Assembly (NCBI RefSeq): GCF_008728835.1
Contig: NZ_CP042582.1
Location: 3,313,001-3,377,000, forward strand
Reading direction: 5' to 3'
DNA length: 64,000 nucleotides
From: Hypericibacter adhaerens
GTDB lineage: Bacteria; Pseudomonadota; Alphaproteobacteria; Dongiales; Dongiaceae
Below, piece after piece: positions 1 through 9,348 of this stretch. The notes under the pieces are model-generated. The model saw nothing but the letters and a program-made list of their open reading frames with translations. It made no database searches and was not told the origin of the DNA. The first letter of the stretch is position 1. Each line of letters begins with the position of its first letter. The translations under genes were made by a program, and so were the position numbers.

Positions 1-369
1 GCCGGCAAGGCGGTCCATCCGAGCTATGTCGAAGGGCAGTTCCAGGGCGGCGCCGTGCAGGGCATCGGCTGGGCGCTCAACGAGGAATATATCTACGGCA
101 AGGATGGACGGCTGCAGAATGCGGGCTTCCTCGATTACCGCATCCCGGTCGCCTCGGATCTGCCGATGATCGACACCAAGATCATCGAGATCCCGAACAA
201 GGGCCACCCCTACGGCGTGCGCGGCGTCGGCGAGACATCGATCGTCCCGCCGCTCGCCGCGATCGCCAACGCGGTGTCGGCTGCGGCCGGCGTGCGCCTC
301 ACCCAGCTGCCGATGTCGCCGCCGAAGGTGCTCAAGGCGATCGAAGAAGGCGCCCGCAAGGGGCATTGA
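1..369 (+). CDS. Molybdenum hydroxylase large subunit, C-terminal end (partial)
   Basis: The reading frame is open from base 1 and ends in TGA, so only about the last 122 residues are present. The sequence matches the C-terminal part of the xanthine dehydrogenase/aldehyde oxidase molybdopterin-binding subunit. GQFQGGAVQGIGWAL lies in the cofactor-binding region, and GVRGVGETS carries the glutamate that acts as general base in this family. The protein would bind the Mo-pterin cofactor and hydroxylate a carbon next to a heteroatom or carbonyl; the substrate cannot be read from this fragment. The following MoaD-like gene overlaps its stop codon, so the two are translationally coupled. The family call is solid, the substrate unknown. 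Confidence 0.88.
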   Translation, partial: AGKAVHPSYVEGQFQGGAVQGIGWALNEEYIYGKDGRLQNAGFLDYRIPVASDLPMIDTKIIEIPNKGHPYGVRGVGETSIVPPLAAIANAVSAAAGVRLTQLPMSPPKVLKAIEEGARKGH

Positions 370-614
370 TGGTCCAGGTCGTGCTTTGGGGGTCGCTCAA
401 GCGGGCGGCCCAGGGCAAATCCCAGGTCGAGGTCGAGGCTGCGGATCTCAAGCAGCTTCTGACCCGCCTGGGCGAGGCCTATCCCGAGCTCAAGCCGCAG
501 ATCGAGCGCGGCGTGTCGGTCTCCATCGACGGCCTGATCTACACCAACAACTGGTTCCAGCCGATCCGCCCTGGTGCCGAGGTGGTGCTGCTGCCGAAGC
601 TGGCGGGCGGATGA
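369..614 (+). CDS. MoaD/ThiS-family small sulfur-carrier-like protein
   Basis: An 81-residue beta-grasp protein. Its ATG overlaps the TGA of the hydroxylase subunit by one base; a TTG three bases earlier is an alternative start. It ends in Gly-Gly (LPKLAGG), the tail that MoaD and ThiS proteins use for adenylation and thiocarboxylate formation. MoaD supplies sulfur for molybdopterin synthesis. Overlap with a Mo-enzyme subunit suggests it serves cofactor assembly or maturation of that particular enzyme rather than being the housekeeping moaD, since no moaE follows. A hairpin terminator lies 35 bp downstream. Dedicated function is inference. Confidence 0.8.
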   Translation: MVQVVLWGSLKRAAQGKSQVEVEAADLKQLLTRLGEAYPELKPQIERGVSVSIDGLIYTNNWFQPIRPGAEVVLLPKLAGG

Positions 615-648
615 GGCGGGCTCGGTCGGTTTCGTGGCTTCGATGCAG

Positions 649-674
649 AACGGCGCCCCAACGGGCGCCGTTTT
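649..674 (+). terminator. Rho-independent terminator after the MoaD-like gene
   Basis: A 10-bp perfect GC-rich stem (AACGGCGCCC / GGGCGCCGTT) with a CAAC loop is followed by Ts. It lies between two convergent genes and ends at the stop codon of the minus-strand gene, so it may serve both directions. Confidence 0.75.
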
Positions 675-1120
675 CATTGACCCGAAGCCGCCTGCTTCTT
701 CCAGTCGCCGGTCGTGTTCCACCAGCGGTTCGGGTTGGCGCTGTCGTCGAGGCCTTTGGAGCGACCGGTGAGGATCGGGTGAATCCGGATCACGGGCTCC
801 TGGTAGCTGTGCGTCTCGAAGATCGCCTCGATCACCCGGTCGAGCAGCGCCGGGTCTTCGGGCAGCTCGAACGAGAGCTCGACGACACCGGGCCGCTTGC
901 GGACCTCGGTCTCCGGTCCCGCAGCCGCTCCCTCCAAAGGACGATAGCGCTCGATGCCGGCGCTCGATTGAAAGGCGTTGCTGTCATATTTCCCCATGGC
1001 GAGGGGCGCGTGCTTCACGACCTGCCCCATGATGCGGTCCACGTCCTCGACCGGCGCCTGCACGGTCATGAGCAACCGGCGCTCCATGCGCACCGATCTG
1101 GTTTCAAAGCCGTCTTCCAT
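674..1120 (-). CDS. Small conserved protein, possibly CutA/YqfO-like fold
   Basis: A 148-residue protein of unknown function. The segment PALLDRVIEAIFETHSYQEP resembles the ferredoxin-like insert of NIF3/YqfO and CutA1 proteins, where an aromatic and Glu-Pro pair follow a helix that starts near 'vi.ai...HpYeeP'. No signal peptide or membrane segment is visible. A second Met at about residue 12 is an alternative start. It stands alone between the convergent MoaD-like gene and the upstream MORN-repeat gene. The resemblance is by eye and the biochemical role is unknown. Confidence 0.6.
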   Translation of the reverse strand: MEDGFETRSVRMERRLLMTVQAPVEDVDRIMGQVVKHAPLAMGKYDSNAFQSSAGIERYRPLEGAAAGPETEVRKRPGVVELSFELPEDPALLDRVIEAIFETHSYQEPVIRIHPILTGRSKGLDDSANPNRWWNTTGDWKKQAASGQ

Positions 1121-1186
1121 CGGTCGAGCCTCTCGCCTGTGAATCGAACGGAGCGATCTTGCGCCGGGGCTGCTGCCATCGTGCTG

Positions 1187-1582
1187 TCAGGAGACGCGGG
1201 GGCCTGAGCCGGGACTCCCGTCGGAATCTTCGGTGATCAGCTTGCCGGTTTCATCGAACCACTGATAGGTGCCGATCCTGGCCCCGTCCTTGTACCGGCC
1301 GGCTTCGCGCGGCTTCCCGTTCGGCCAGAAGCTGCGGTACTCGCCGTCGAGCCGGCCCTCGAAATAGCTGCTCTCGATATAAAGCCGCCCGTCGTCGAAC
1401 CAGACCAGACAGCGGCCGTGGAGCTTCCCGCGGCTGAACTCCGCCATGCCGATCTGAATCCCCGTCTTCGACCAGATCCGCCGCGTGCCATGCGGCTGGC
1501 CGTCGACCATCTCGGTCTCCTCGACGAAACCGCCGGCTTCGTCGGTGCGGCGGCGGATTTCGGTTTTGGACTCTTGGCACAT
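1187..1582 (-). CDS. MORN-2/YwqK-like repeat protein
   Basis: A 131-residue soluble protein built of short beta-hairpin repeats of the MORN_2 (YwqK) type. The recurring pattern is 'G..hG....w...G', for example at GQPHGTRRIW, GKLHGRCLVWFDDG, GRLDGEYRSFWPNGKP and ARIGTYQWFDETGK. Proteins of this family are often annotated as antitoxin-like or as membrane/cytoskeleton-associated scaffolds, but few have a tested function. No toxin gene is adjacent, so I do not call a toxin-antitoxin pair. Confidence 0.7.
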   Translation of the reverse strand: MCQESKTEIRRRTDEAGGFVEETEMVDGQPHGTRRIWSKTGIQIGMAEFSRGKLHGRCLVWFDDGRLYIESSYFEGRLDGEYRSFWPNGKPREAGRYKDGARIGTYQWFDETGKLITEDSDGSPGSGPRVS

Positions 1583-1612
1583 AGCGGTCTCGCTTTGTCA
1601 CGCCACCCCTGC

Positions 1613-1632
1613 CGTCATCCCCGCGAAAGCGG
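1613..1632. repeat. Fragment of the CGTCAT palindromic repeat
   Basis: CGTCATCCCCGCGAAAGCGG matches the left end of the fuller copies at 48632-48726 and 52508-52603. The right half is not recognisable here, so this is a decayed or partial copy in the gap between the MORN gene and tamB. Confidence 0.5.
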
Positions 1633-1688
1633 TGACCCACGTCAAAGCCCCGTGACCCGAATCAATGGCTCATGTTGGGGTGCGTCGT

Positions 1689-4600
1689 CTAATAGTCCAG
1701 CCGCCAATCGAGCCCGATCTGGCTCGAGCGTCCGACGCTGCTATAGCCGGTGAGGCCGCGCAGGATATCGACCTCGACCTTGGCGCGGCTGGTATCCGCC
1801 GAGGTGCCCTGCTCCACGCCGACGAAGACGCCGGGGGCCACATACTTGCCGCCGCTCACCGTGGGGCCCGTATCCTCGGTCTTGGTCGCAGGCCGGTTGG
1901 GATCGCTCGAGATCGGCGCGTTCGGGTTGGTCGAGGCCGCGCCGATATCGAGCCGGTCGAGCCCGATCGTGTCGCGCAGCCGGTCGAGGATGCCGGGTCC
2001 GCCATTGGCGAGATTGTTGGCGGCCAGGGCCAGTTGCGCGCCCTGGGCCGGCGTGATCTGGCTGGTCTCGCGCCCGAACAGCACCCGCGACAGAACCTCG
2101 TCCTGCGGCAATTGCGGGGTCGAGCTCAACGTCAGGTTCGGCGAGGTCGGGCTGCCGGTCAGGTTCGCCTGGGCGACGATGTCGCTCGCCCTGTATTCGG
2201 CCAGCACTTCCATGCGCGGCTCGTCGATCCGGCCGGAGGGAAAGGTGATGACGCCGCGCCGGATCGTGAAACTCTTGCCGAGAAGATCGATCGTGCCGCG
2301 CACGGTCTGCAGCTTCCCGCCGATCTCGGGACGATCGCTGTCGCCGGTGAGCTTGATCCGGCCGCGCCATTCGCTGTCGAGGCCATGGCCGCGCACGAAA
2401 GTCTGGCCGGGCACTGTCACGGTCAGGTCGAGCGCCACCCGCGGTCCCGGCTTGCGCTGGGCCGCCTGGCGGCGTGCCTCGGCGAGCCGTTGCGCCGTCG
2501 AATGCGGATCCCGGCTGTCGATCACCACGACATCGAGTGTGCGGACGTTGGGCGGCAGCCTGTCGGGAATGCGGAACTCGGCGCGCGGGATCGTGAGATT
2601 GGCCGTGAGTTTCGGCTCGGCCAGGCTGCCCTCGACCCCGACATCGCCATCGGCGGTCACGCGCGCCGTGTCGCTGTTGGCCACGCGCAGGCTTGCCAGA
2701 TGCGCCTTGAAATCGAGCAGGGGAGCCGGCCGGGCCGCGAGATCGATGCCGCCCGTGGCCGAGAGGTTGCCGCCTTGCGCATCCTGGGCCGAGAACCGGG
2801 TCAGATTGAGACGCGCCTGGTCCCCTTGGAGCGTCGCCTCGATGTTCCTGAGCTCGGTGCCATAGTCCTGGTTGAGATAGCGGCCTCCGCTGACCGAGAG
2901 CTGCCCGCCGGCCTCGGGAGCCGCGCGCGTGCCCGTGACCGTGAGGGCGACCTTGTACTGGCCCGAGAGCCGGTCCTCGCCCAGGGCCAGAAGCTCCACA
3001 AACCCCTCGAGGCGCCCTTCGCCGTCGAGCTTGATGGACAACGGCCGTTGCGAGGGAATGATCTCCGCACCCGAAGCGGTCAGATCCAGCGGCACCTGCC
3101 CGGTCAGCGTCAGGAGCTTGGCATCGGGCATCGAGGCCTGGCCCTCGAGCGCCAGTTGGCCCGCGCCTGGCGCCAACGACAGATCGAAATCCAGGGGCGG
3201 AATGCTGGAAGCCTCCGGATCCGTGATCTTGAGGTCGCGGCCGGCGATCGTCACCTTGCCGGCCGGTGCCGCGAGCGAGCCGGAAAGATCGGCCGCCAGA
3301 TCGAGCGTGCCGGCCATGGGGCGTTCGAGAAACCGTCCAGCGACCTCGAGCGGCAGTTTCTGGGCGTCGAGCTTGAGCATGAGGCGATCCTTGCCCATCG
3401 CCGCATCGCCGGTGACATGGCCGCCCGCCAGGTCGAGATCGAGACCGATCACCCGAGTCTCGACCGCGCCCAGCGCCAGGGTCGCCGGCTGGAGCAGCTT
3501 CGCCTCGTCCTGGTCGAGCTTGCCGGAAAAGCGCGACAGCAGGATCGACTGGCTGTCCTTGCCTTTCGACCAGCCGCCGGCGAGATCGAGGGTCAAGGGC
3601 AGGCGGCGCTGCTGATCGCCCTCCTCCCCGAGCAGCATCTCGCCCCCGGCCTGGCCATCGAAATCGATCGCGCTGTCGGAGTGGATGTCGGCATCGGCAT
3701 GGACCCGGCTGAAGCGCAGGTTGCCGCCACCGACTCCGGCCGCATCGAACGCCACCGTGCCGGCAGGATCGTTCATCAGGTTGCGCGCCCTGCCCTGGAG
3801 CTTGAGCTGGGAGAGCAGGATGGTGTCTTCGGCCGTGCCGATCTTGACGTCGCTGCCGGTGAGATTGAACTCGGCGATCTGGCCGTCTTTGGGGATCAGG
3901 TTGACGCTGGTGGTGGCGCTGCCGGCGAGCGTGATGCCCGCGACGGAGGAAAAGGGCTGCAGATCGGGAAAGGTGCCGGCGAGCTTGCCCGTCGCCAGGT
4001 CACGATCGGTGTCGTAATCGACGTCGCCGGTAAGCCGGCCGCCGCCGGCGCTCAATGCCAGCTTGCGGAGGGAAAGAATGTCGTCGGGCGGCAGCGCATA
4101 GCCGGTATCGAGCTTGGCCGGCATGCCGGCGAGGTCGAACACGGCCGAGATCGTGCCGGAAAGATCGTTGATATCGGCGACCGAGATCTGCGCCGTCAGC
4201 CTCTTGATCGGCACATTCTCGATCGCCATGTCGCGGCCCTCGATCAGGGCCTGCAGGGAAGGATGGGCCAGGCTGCCGCCGAGATCGCCGGTCACGGTGG
4301 CGTCGCCACGGATCGCGACGCGGATGGCCGGCGCCAGGGGCTCGAGCCTCGGCATGCGGGCGACGATCCGGCCGCTCAGCGCATCGCTCGCGACCGCATA
4401 TTCCGCGTTGCCGGTGAGGGTCGCCGCCGCCGCCGCGACATTGAGATTGGAGATCGCGATCCGGCCGTCGGGCTCACGCGTCGCAACCGCGTCGATCGCC
4501 ACCGAGGGCCCGAGAACGACGTCCACGGCCTGGATGCCGATACCGAAATTCTCGGTGCTCCCCTTGAGCGTCGCGGTGACCTTTCCATCGGTGCCGGTCG

Positions 4601-6146
4601 CCACCTCGCCGCCGAGCGAAACATGGCCATGCAGGCGCGGCAGCTTCACCAGCGCGCCAAAGGCCGCGATTTCCGCGACATCGAGCGAGAACCCGCCATT
4701 GGCGCCGTCGGGCGCGAACCGACCCTGCGCCGTCAAATCGAGCCCCGCGCCCTTGGCGCTCGCGTGGTCGAGGACGAGGCTCTGAGAGGCGGGCGTCACC
4801 TTGCCCGCGAGCGACCAGTCGACGCTGTCGCCCAGCCCCGCGGGCAAGGGCGCGCCCTCCTGGGTCAGGCCCGTCAGCCGGCCCTGGCCGTCGATCTGCC
4901 AACCAGTCTCTTCCCGGTCGATCGCTCCATCGGGCGTCAATGCCATCGCGGCGTCGAGATGCGCGATCCCGAACCCCTCGGCGTCGAGCCGGTCGCCGGT
5001 CAGGACGGCGTGGAGGATGGGCTTCGTCGTGCTGCCTTCAACCGTGAGGTCGAGCTGCCCGTTCCCCGCCAGCGCAGATCCCAGCAAGCCCTCCGCGGCC
5101 TTGAGGTCGGGCAAGGTCACCTTGGCGGTGCCGGCCAGGTCCTGCGTCGCATTGTTCAGCCGGGCGGAAGCGGCGAGATCGAAGGCCACGCCCGTCACCG
5201 ACAGGCTTTCGAGCGTGACGACATCGCCATCGAGGGCCGCCCGCGCGGCGAAACGGAGGCGCTCGCCCAGCAAAGGCTGCATCGAGGCCGGCGCCAGGTC
5301 CTGCTGCGTGGCACTCCCATCGAGCGTGAGACGCAGGCCCTGCCCTTGGGTCAGGCCGAGGTCGCTCTCGATCGAGGCCAGCTTGCCGACGCTGCCGGTG
5401 AGCTTTCCCTGCCAGGAGGAGAGCGGACCCGTACCGGCCAGCGCCACTGTCAGCGGTTGCGGCTCCGCTCGGTTGAGGAGGCGCGCCATGAGCTGGCCGG
5501 TGGGTTCGCTCGCATCGAGCTTGAGATCGAGGATGGCCGGGTTGCCCGACACGGTCATGGCCAGGCGTGCCTGACCCGGCGTGCCGTCGGTCCGCGCCAG
5601 GTCGAGATGAAGGTTGGCGGTCTCGCCCCCCAGTGCCGCCTGGCCCGAGAAGGTCAGCGCCGCGGGCTCGCCCAGGACCGGCTCGGCAAGAGCAAGCTGG
5701 TCGATCGCAAGTTTGTCGATCGTGAGAGCCACCGGCAGCTTCGGCAGCGACAGATCGATGCCGGCGCTCGGCTTCTGCGGCTCGCTGGCCGTTTCCGGCA
5801 TGCGCGAGACCGCGACGCGCGCCACGGTCAGAGCACGGATCGCCAGCTCCCGATGCCAGAGGGCCGAGCCGTCGATCGCGATCTGTGCCCGGTCGATCTC
5901 GAGCCAGGGGCCGGTCCGGTCGCTGACGGTGATCCGGTCGACGGTCAGATCGAAGGGCACGGAGCCGGCGAGGCCCTCGATCGCGACCGTGCTGTCTGGT
6001 GAGGACAGGACCTGCGCCAGCCTGCCGGCAAGCCACTGTTTGCCGGCGTCGCTCTGCAGGAACAGGAATCCGCCCGCCAGCGCGACGACGAGGACCGCGA
6101 AGACGGCGCCCAGACCGATCAGGATGCGACGCAGCGTGCGCTTCAT
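1689..6146 (-). CDS. tamB: Translocation and assembly module subunit TamB
   Basis: A 1485-residue protein with one N-terminal membrane anchor (about residues 8-30), then a very long run of repeating beta-strand segments, and the conserved DUF490/TamB domain at the C-terminus (roughly the last 330 residues, ending in LDWRLDY). TamB spans the periplasm from the inner membrane to the outer-membrane partner TamA. It is known to help insert certain outer-membrane proteins and, with YhdP-like proteins, to carry phospholipids outward. It follows tamA by 12 bp on the same strand, the standard arrangement. Length fits the family (about 1250-1500). Confidence 0.95.
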   Translation of the reverse strand: MKRTLRRILIGLGAVFAVLVVALAGGFLFLQSDAGKQWLAGRLAQVLSSPDSTVAIEGLAGSVPFDLTVDRITVSDRTGPWLEIDRAQIAIDGSALWHRELAIRALTVARVAVSRMPETASEPQKPSAGIDLSLPKLPVALTIDKLAIDQLALAEPVLGEPAALTFSGQAALGGETANLHLDLARTDGTPGQARLAMTVSGNPAILDLKLDASEPTGQLMARLLNRAEPQPLTVALAGTGPLSSWQGKLTGSVGKLASIESDLGLTQGQGLRLTLDGSATQQDLAPASMQPLLGERLRFAARAALDGDVVTLESLSVTGVAFDLAASARLNNATQDLAGTAKVTLPDLKAAEGLLGSALAGNGQLDLTVEGSTTKPILHAVLTGDRLDAEGFGIAHLDAAMALTPDGAIDREETGWQIDGQGRLTGLTQEGAPLPAGLGDSVDWSLAGKVTPASQSLVLDHASAKGAGLDLTAQGRFAPDGANGGFSLDVAEIAAFGALVKLPRLHGHVSLGGEVATGTDGKVTATLKGSTENFGIGIQAVDVVLGPSVAIDAVATREPDGRIAISNLNVAAAAATLTGNAEYAVASDALSGRIVARMPRLEPLAPAIRVAIRGDATVTGDLGGSLAHPSLQALIEGRDMAIENVPIKRLTAQISVADINDLSGTISAVFDLAGMPAKLDTGYALPPDDILSLRKLALSAGGGRLTGDVDYDTDRDLATGKLAGTFPDLQPFSSVAGITLAGSATTSVNLIPKDGQIAEFNLTGSDVKIGTAEDTILLSQLKLQGRARNLMNDPAGTVAFDAAGVGGGNLRFSRVHADADIHSDSAIDFDGQAGGEMLLGEEGDQQRRLPLTLDLAGGWSKGKDSQSILLSRFSGKLDQDEAKLLQPATLALGAVETRVIGLDLDLAGGHVTGDAAMGKDRLMLKLDAQKLPLEVAGRFLERPMAGTLDLAADLSGSLAAPAGKVTIAGRDLKITDPEASSIPPLDFDLSLAPGAGQLALEGQASMPDAKLLTLTGQVPLDLTASGAEIIPSQRPLSIKLDGEGRLEGFVELLALGEDRLSGQYKVALTVTGTRAAPEAGGQLSVSGGRYLNQDYGTELRNIEATLQGDQARLNLTRFSAQDAQGGNLSATGGIDLAARPAPLLDFKAHLASLRVANSDTARVTADGDVGVEGSLAEPKLTANLTIPRAEFRIPDRLPPNVRTLDVVVIDSRDPHSTAQRLAEARRQAAQRKPGPRVALDLTVTVPGQTFVRGHGLDSEWRGRIKLTGDSDRPEIGGKLQTVRGTIDLLGKSFTIRRGVITFPSGRIDEPRMEVLAEYRASDIVAQANLTGSPTSPNLTLSSTPQLPQDEVLSRVLFGRETSQITPAQGAQLALAANNLANGGPGILDRLRDTIGLDRLDIGAASTNPNAPISSDPNRPATKTEDTGPTVSGGKYVAPGVFVGVEQGTSADTSRAKVEVDILRGLTGYSSVGRSSQIGLDWRLDY

Positions 6147-6158
6147 GGAGTCTTGCGG

Positions 6159-7946
6159 TCAGAAAGCCTGCCCAAGGCTGATATAGAACTGGAACGGGTC
6201 GTCGCTCTTGCGCTTGTCGAGCGGGAAGGCGATGTCGAAACGCAGCGGGCCGATCGGGCTGTAATAGCGTACGCCCACACCGGTGCCCCAGAAAAGCCCC
6301 TCGCTGGGGTCCGGATAGCTGGTGTCGAACACGCTGCCGCCTTCGAAAAAGGTCACGAAACCGATGGTATCCGTGATCTTGGTCCTGAGCTCGATCCCCG
6401 TCTCCAGCGACGAGATGCCGCCGCGCGGATTGTTGCGTGAATCCAGCGGTCCCGCCTGCTGGTAACCATAACCGCGCACCGAACCGCCGCCGCCGGCATA
6501 GAGCCGCAGATCGCGGGGCAATTCGCCGAGCGAGACCCCGTCGAGGGAGCCGACATTGGCGAAACCGGCGAGCACGAAACGGTCGCTGTCGCCCAGCTTC
6601 TGATAGCCGCTGGCGGTGCCGCGCAGGCCGAGGAAATCGAGGCCCGTGCCGTCGATCGAGTGATAGGGCGTGACCGTGAGTCCCAGCCGGGTGCCTTCGG
6701 TCGGGTTGAGCAGGTCGTCCGTATCGTCGCGCCGGATGAAGATCGGCCAGTCCAGCACCGTATAGTCCTCGGGGCCCCGGTCGTCGCGCACATGCGCCTG
6801 CTGGTATTCCATGCCGGCGCCGCCGGTGAGGATCGAATCGAAATGGTAGATCAGGCCGGTGAAGGCCGTGGCGCGCCGGCTGTCATAGGCATCCGACTGC
6901 TCCTCGGTGAGCGCGATCTGCGAGCGCAGATCGAGATCGCGCATCAGGAAATCCGGCCGCACGAACTCGGCCAGCCCCCCCAGCTGCTCCGTCCCGATCC
7001 GCCCCTCGATATGGAGGCTCTCGCCCTCGCCGAAGAGGTTGCGATGCTCCCAGAAGGCGCGGGCGCCGGGTCCGAGGCTCGAATCGTAATAGACGCCGCC
7101 GCCGATCGTGCGCTGGCGGCGCTCGCCGAGATCGATCTTCATGGCGATGCGGCCATCCTCGCCGACGCTCTCGGCCGGCGTCACCCGCACCGTGCCGAAG
7201 AGATTGCTGTCGATGAGCGCCTTCTGCGTGGCCTGCAGCTTGCGGCTGTCATAGAGATCGCCTTCCGCCCAGGCGATGCGGCGCTCGACATAGGCCCGGT
7301 CGACGGTCTGGAGGCCGTTGATCTCGGTCGCGCCGAAGGCGGCCGGCGGACCCGGATCGAGCTTGTAGGTCACATGCATGCTGTGGTCGGCCTTGTCGAT
7401 CACCGTCTCGCGGCCGGTGCTCTTCGCGAGCGGATAGCCGTTCTCGGTGCAGCGCAGGACGAGGCGCGTCTCCGCATCGAGGATCATCGAGGCTTCGGCC
7501 CGGGCGCCGATCTCCAGGCCGAGGCTCGCGGGCGCGAAATCGACGCCGGCCGGAAGCTCGGTCCCTTCCGCGGGCTCGATCTTCACCTCGCGCAGCCGAT
7601 AGGGCTCGCCGGCCTCGACATTCACCAGCACGCGCCAGGGCGTCGCGGTCTTGTCGATCTCGTAGGTCACGACCGCGTCGTAATAGCCGGCCGAGTTCAT
7701 GACGGCGCGGAGACGGTCCATGTCGGCATTGGCGCGCCGGCGCAAGGCCGCCTCGCTGTCGGTCGGCCCGTCCTCGAACGCCACCAGCTGCGAGACCTGC
7801 TTCAGCAGGTCCTTGAGCTTGCTGCTCTCGACCCCGGCAAAGCGCGTCCCGTAGGGAATGGATGTCTCTTCCGCAAAGGCCGGCGCGGCCGCCCCGCCCA
7901 AGGCCAGGAAAGCCAGGAGGATCAGGGCTGCGAGCCGGAGGCCCAC
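6159..7946 (-). CDS. tamA: Outer-membrane assembly protein TamA (BamA/Omp85 family)
   Basis: 595 residues: a cleavable signal peptide (about 1-25), POTRA domains (about 35-265), and an Omp85 16-strand barrel (about 290-595) that ends in phenylalanine, as outer-membrane barrel proteins do. The GGGGSVRGYGYQQAGP motif is the conserved VRGF/Y loop region of the superfamily. TamA pairs with TamB, encoded just downstream. The chosen start is a GTG two bases after the stop of the Rieske gene, which implies translational coupling; no better ATG fits the signal peptide. Confidence 0.95.
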   Translation of the reverse strand: MGLRLAALILLAFLALGGAAAPAFAEETSIPYGTRFAGVESSKLKDLLKQVSQLVAFEDGPTDSEAALRRRANADMDRLRAVMNSAGYYDAVVTYEIDKTATPWRVLVNVEAGEPYRLREVKIEPAEGTELPAGVDFAPASLGLEIGARAEASMILDAETRLVLRCTENGYPLAKSTGRETVIDKADHSMHVTYKLDPGPPAAFGATEINGLQTVDRAYVERRIAWAEGDLYDSRKLQATQKALIDSNLFGTVRVTPAESVGEDGRIAMKIDLGERRQRTIGGGVYYDSSLGPGARAFWEHRNLFGEGESLHIEGRIGTEQLGGLAEFVRPDFLMRDLDLRSQIALTEEQSDAYDSRRATAFTGLIYHFDSILTGGAGMEYQQAHVRDDRGPEDYTVLDWPIFIRRDDTDDLLNPTEGTRLGLTVTPYHSIDGTGLDFLGLRGTASGYQKLGDSDRFVLAGFANVGSLDGVSLGELPRDLRLYAGGGGSVRGYGYQQAGPLDSRNNPRGGISSLETGIELRTKITDTIGFVTFFEGGSVFDTSYPDPSEGLFWGTGVGVRYYSPIGPLRFDIAFPLDKRKSDDPFQFYISLGQAF

Positions 7947-7948
7947 CC

Positions 7949-9154
7949 TCAGGGCACCGGGAGGAAATCGAGCAGCTGGCGTTGGAAGAAGGTCATCGGC
8001 GCCTCCCAGCGGGAGAGCGGGCCGATCTCGGCCACCCCGGATTCCAGCCCCTCCTGCACCGCTTCGCAGGCATAGATGTCCTCCAGCATCACCAGGTCGG
8101 ATTTCAGCGGGTGGGTGCCGGCGAGATCGATCGGCTCCTCGGGAATCCGGCCCTTGGCGCGGATGACATAGGGCGGCAGGTCCGTGATCTCGGCCATGTC
8201 GGAGCCGGCCCGGTCGAGCGCCTCGGGCATCACCCGCATACGGCTATGAACGATCGATTCCGCGGGGCCGACCGGCACGACATGGAAGGTGCTCCAGCTC
8301 GTCGCCGTCTCGAACAAGGCGACGTTCGGGAAGAGCCAGTAATAGGCGGCGCCATAGGTCCCCGGCACGCCCTCGACGGGCGGCACCGGCCCCCGGTCGT
8401 GACTGATGCCCGGCTTCAAAGGCCGGTAGAACGCGACATGGCGGCCGGCCGGCTCCCAGCGCTGCCGCGTGAAATCGCCGTCCGCCAGCGAGATGCGGTG
8501 CAGCAGCGGCAGGTGATAGCCGTCGATGAAGTTCTCGGTGACGATCTTCCAGTTGGCCTTGATCCGATAGCTGATGTCGGAGACCTCGATCAGGCGCTCG
8601 GGATCGTGCGTGCCGGTCTGAGCCGGATCGTGCAGGTCGCTGTCGTGCCGGCGCGGCACATCGGCGAGCCAGCGCTCGAACGGCTCGGCCTCCGGATCCG
8701 GATTCACGAAGACGAGATTCTTCCAGATGCCGACCCGGGCCGGCTTCAGGCCCAGGCAGCTCTTGTCGACTTCGGGGAACTGGCTGCGCTCGAAGGCGAT
8801 GGCGCTGAGCGCGCCCGACAGGTCGTAGGTCCAGCGGTGATAGAAGCAGACGATGGTGCCGCCGAGATTGCCCTGCCCCTCCTCGAGCAGACGGGCGCCG
8901 CGATGGCGGCAGACATTGTGGAAGGCCCGGATCGCGCCCTTGTCGTCGCGCAACACGATCAGCGCGTTGCCGCCCAGGCGCTGGCAGCGATAGTCGCCGG
9001 CCTTCGCGAAATCCTCGGTCATGCCCGCGAAGACCCAGGACCGGCTGAAGAGCTCGCGTTGCTCGCGCTGGAACCAGTCGGCGGAGATATAGGCCTCGAC
9101 CGGAAGGAGCTGGCGGGCTTCGGCCGGCGACGGGATCAGGCTTTCTGGCGACAT
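7949..9154 (-). CDS. Rieske aromatic-ring-hydroxylating oxygenase, alpha subunit
   Basis: 401 residues. The Rieske [2Fe-2S] motif is complete: CRH, then 17 residues, then CFYH, within residues 85-115. The mononuclear iron site is present too: NFIDGYHLPLLH supplies the two histidines and a later LEDIYACEAVQ region supplies the aspartate. Enzymes of this class use O2 and electrons from a reductase to dihydroxylate, demethylate or mono-oxygenate substrates, including choline-type quaternary amines. No reductase lies next to it. It precedes tamA by two bases, so it heads a tamAB transcript, which is unusual. The frame stays open far upstream, but only from this ATG does the protein match the family. 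Confidence 0.88.
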   Translation of the reverse strand: MSPESLIPSPAEARQLLPVEAYISADWFQREQRELFSRSWVFAGMTEDFAKAGDYRCQRLGGNALIVLRDDKGAIRAFHNVCRHRGARLLEEGQGNLGGTIVCFYHRWTYDLSGALSAIAFERSQFPEVDKSCLGLKPARVGIWKNLVFVNPDPEAEPFERWLADVPRRHDSDLHDPAQTGTHDPERLIEVSDISYRIKANWKIVTENFIDGYHLPLLHRISLADGDFTRQRWEPAGRHVAFYRPLKPGISHDRGPVPPVEGVPGTYGAAYYWLFPNVALFETATSWSTFHVVPVGPAESIVHSRMRVMPEALDRAGSDMAEITDLPPYVIRAKGRIPEEPIDLAGTHPLKSDLVMLEDIYACEAVQEGLESGVAEIGPLSRWEAPMTFFQRQLLDFLPVP

Positions 9155-9348
9155 GCGAACGAACCGGATGGCTCCGGCTTCCCCCTGGGATCGAGCGACA
9201 ACACGCAGCAGGGCTCGTCGCCGGGCCCCGATCAGCGTCCGCGAAGCCCGGCAGAAACCGTTTCCATACAAACACATAAGTCCCGGCCGGAGAAAGGGGG
9301 CTGAGGCGCCGGCCTGGAGCATAAAACGGGCCGATTCCAAGGCTTTGG

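Noticed and set aside
1187-1582. Toxin-antitoxin pair around the YwqK-like gene
   Set aside because: The neighbouring gene at 674-1120 has no toxin features and the two genes are not overlapping or coupled.
1665-6002. Long plus-strand open frame over tamB
   Set aside because: It mirrors tamB in an antisense frame, its product is full of Arg, Asp and Gly without motifs, and high GC makes such frames common. tamB has signal anchor, domain and operon context.
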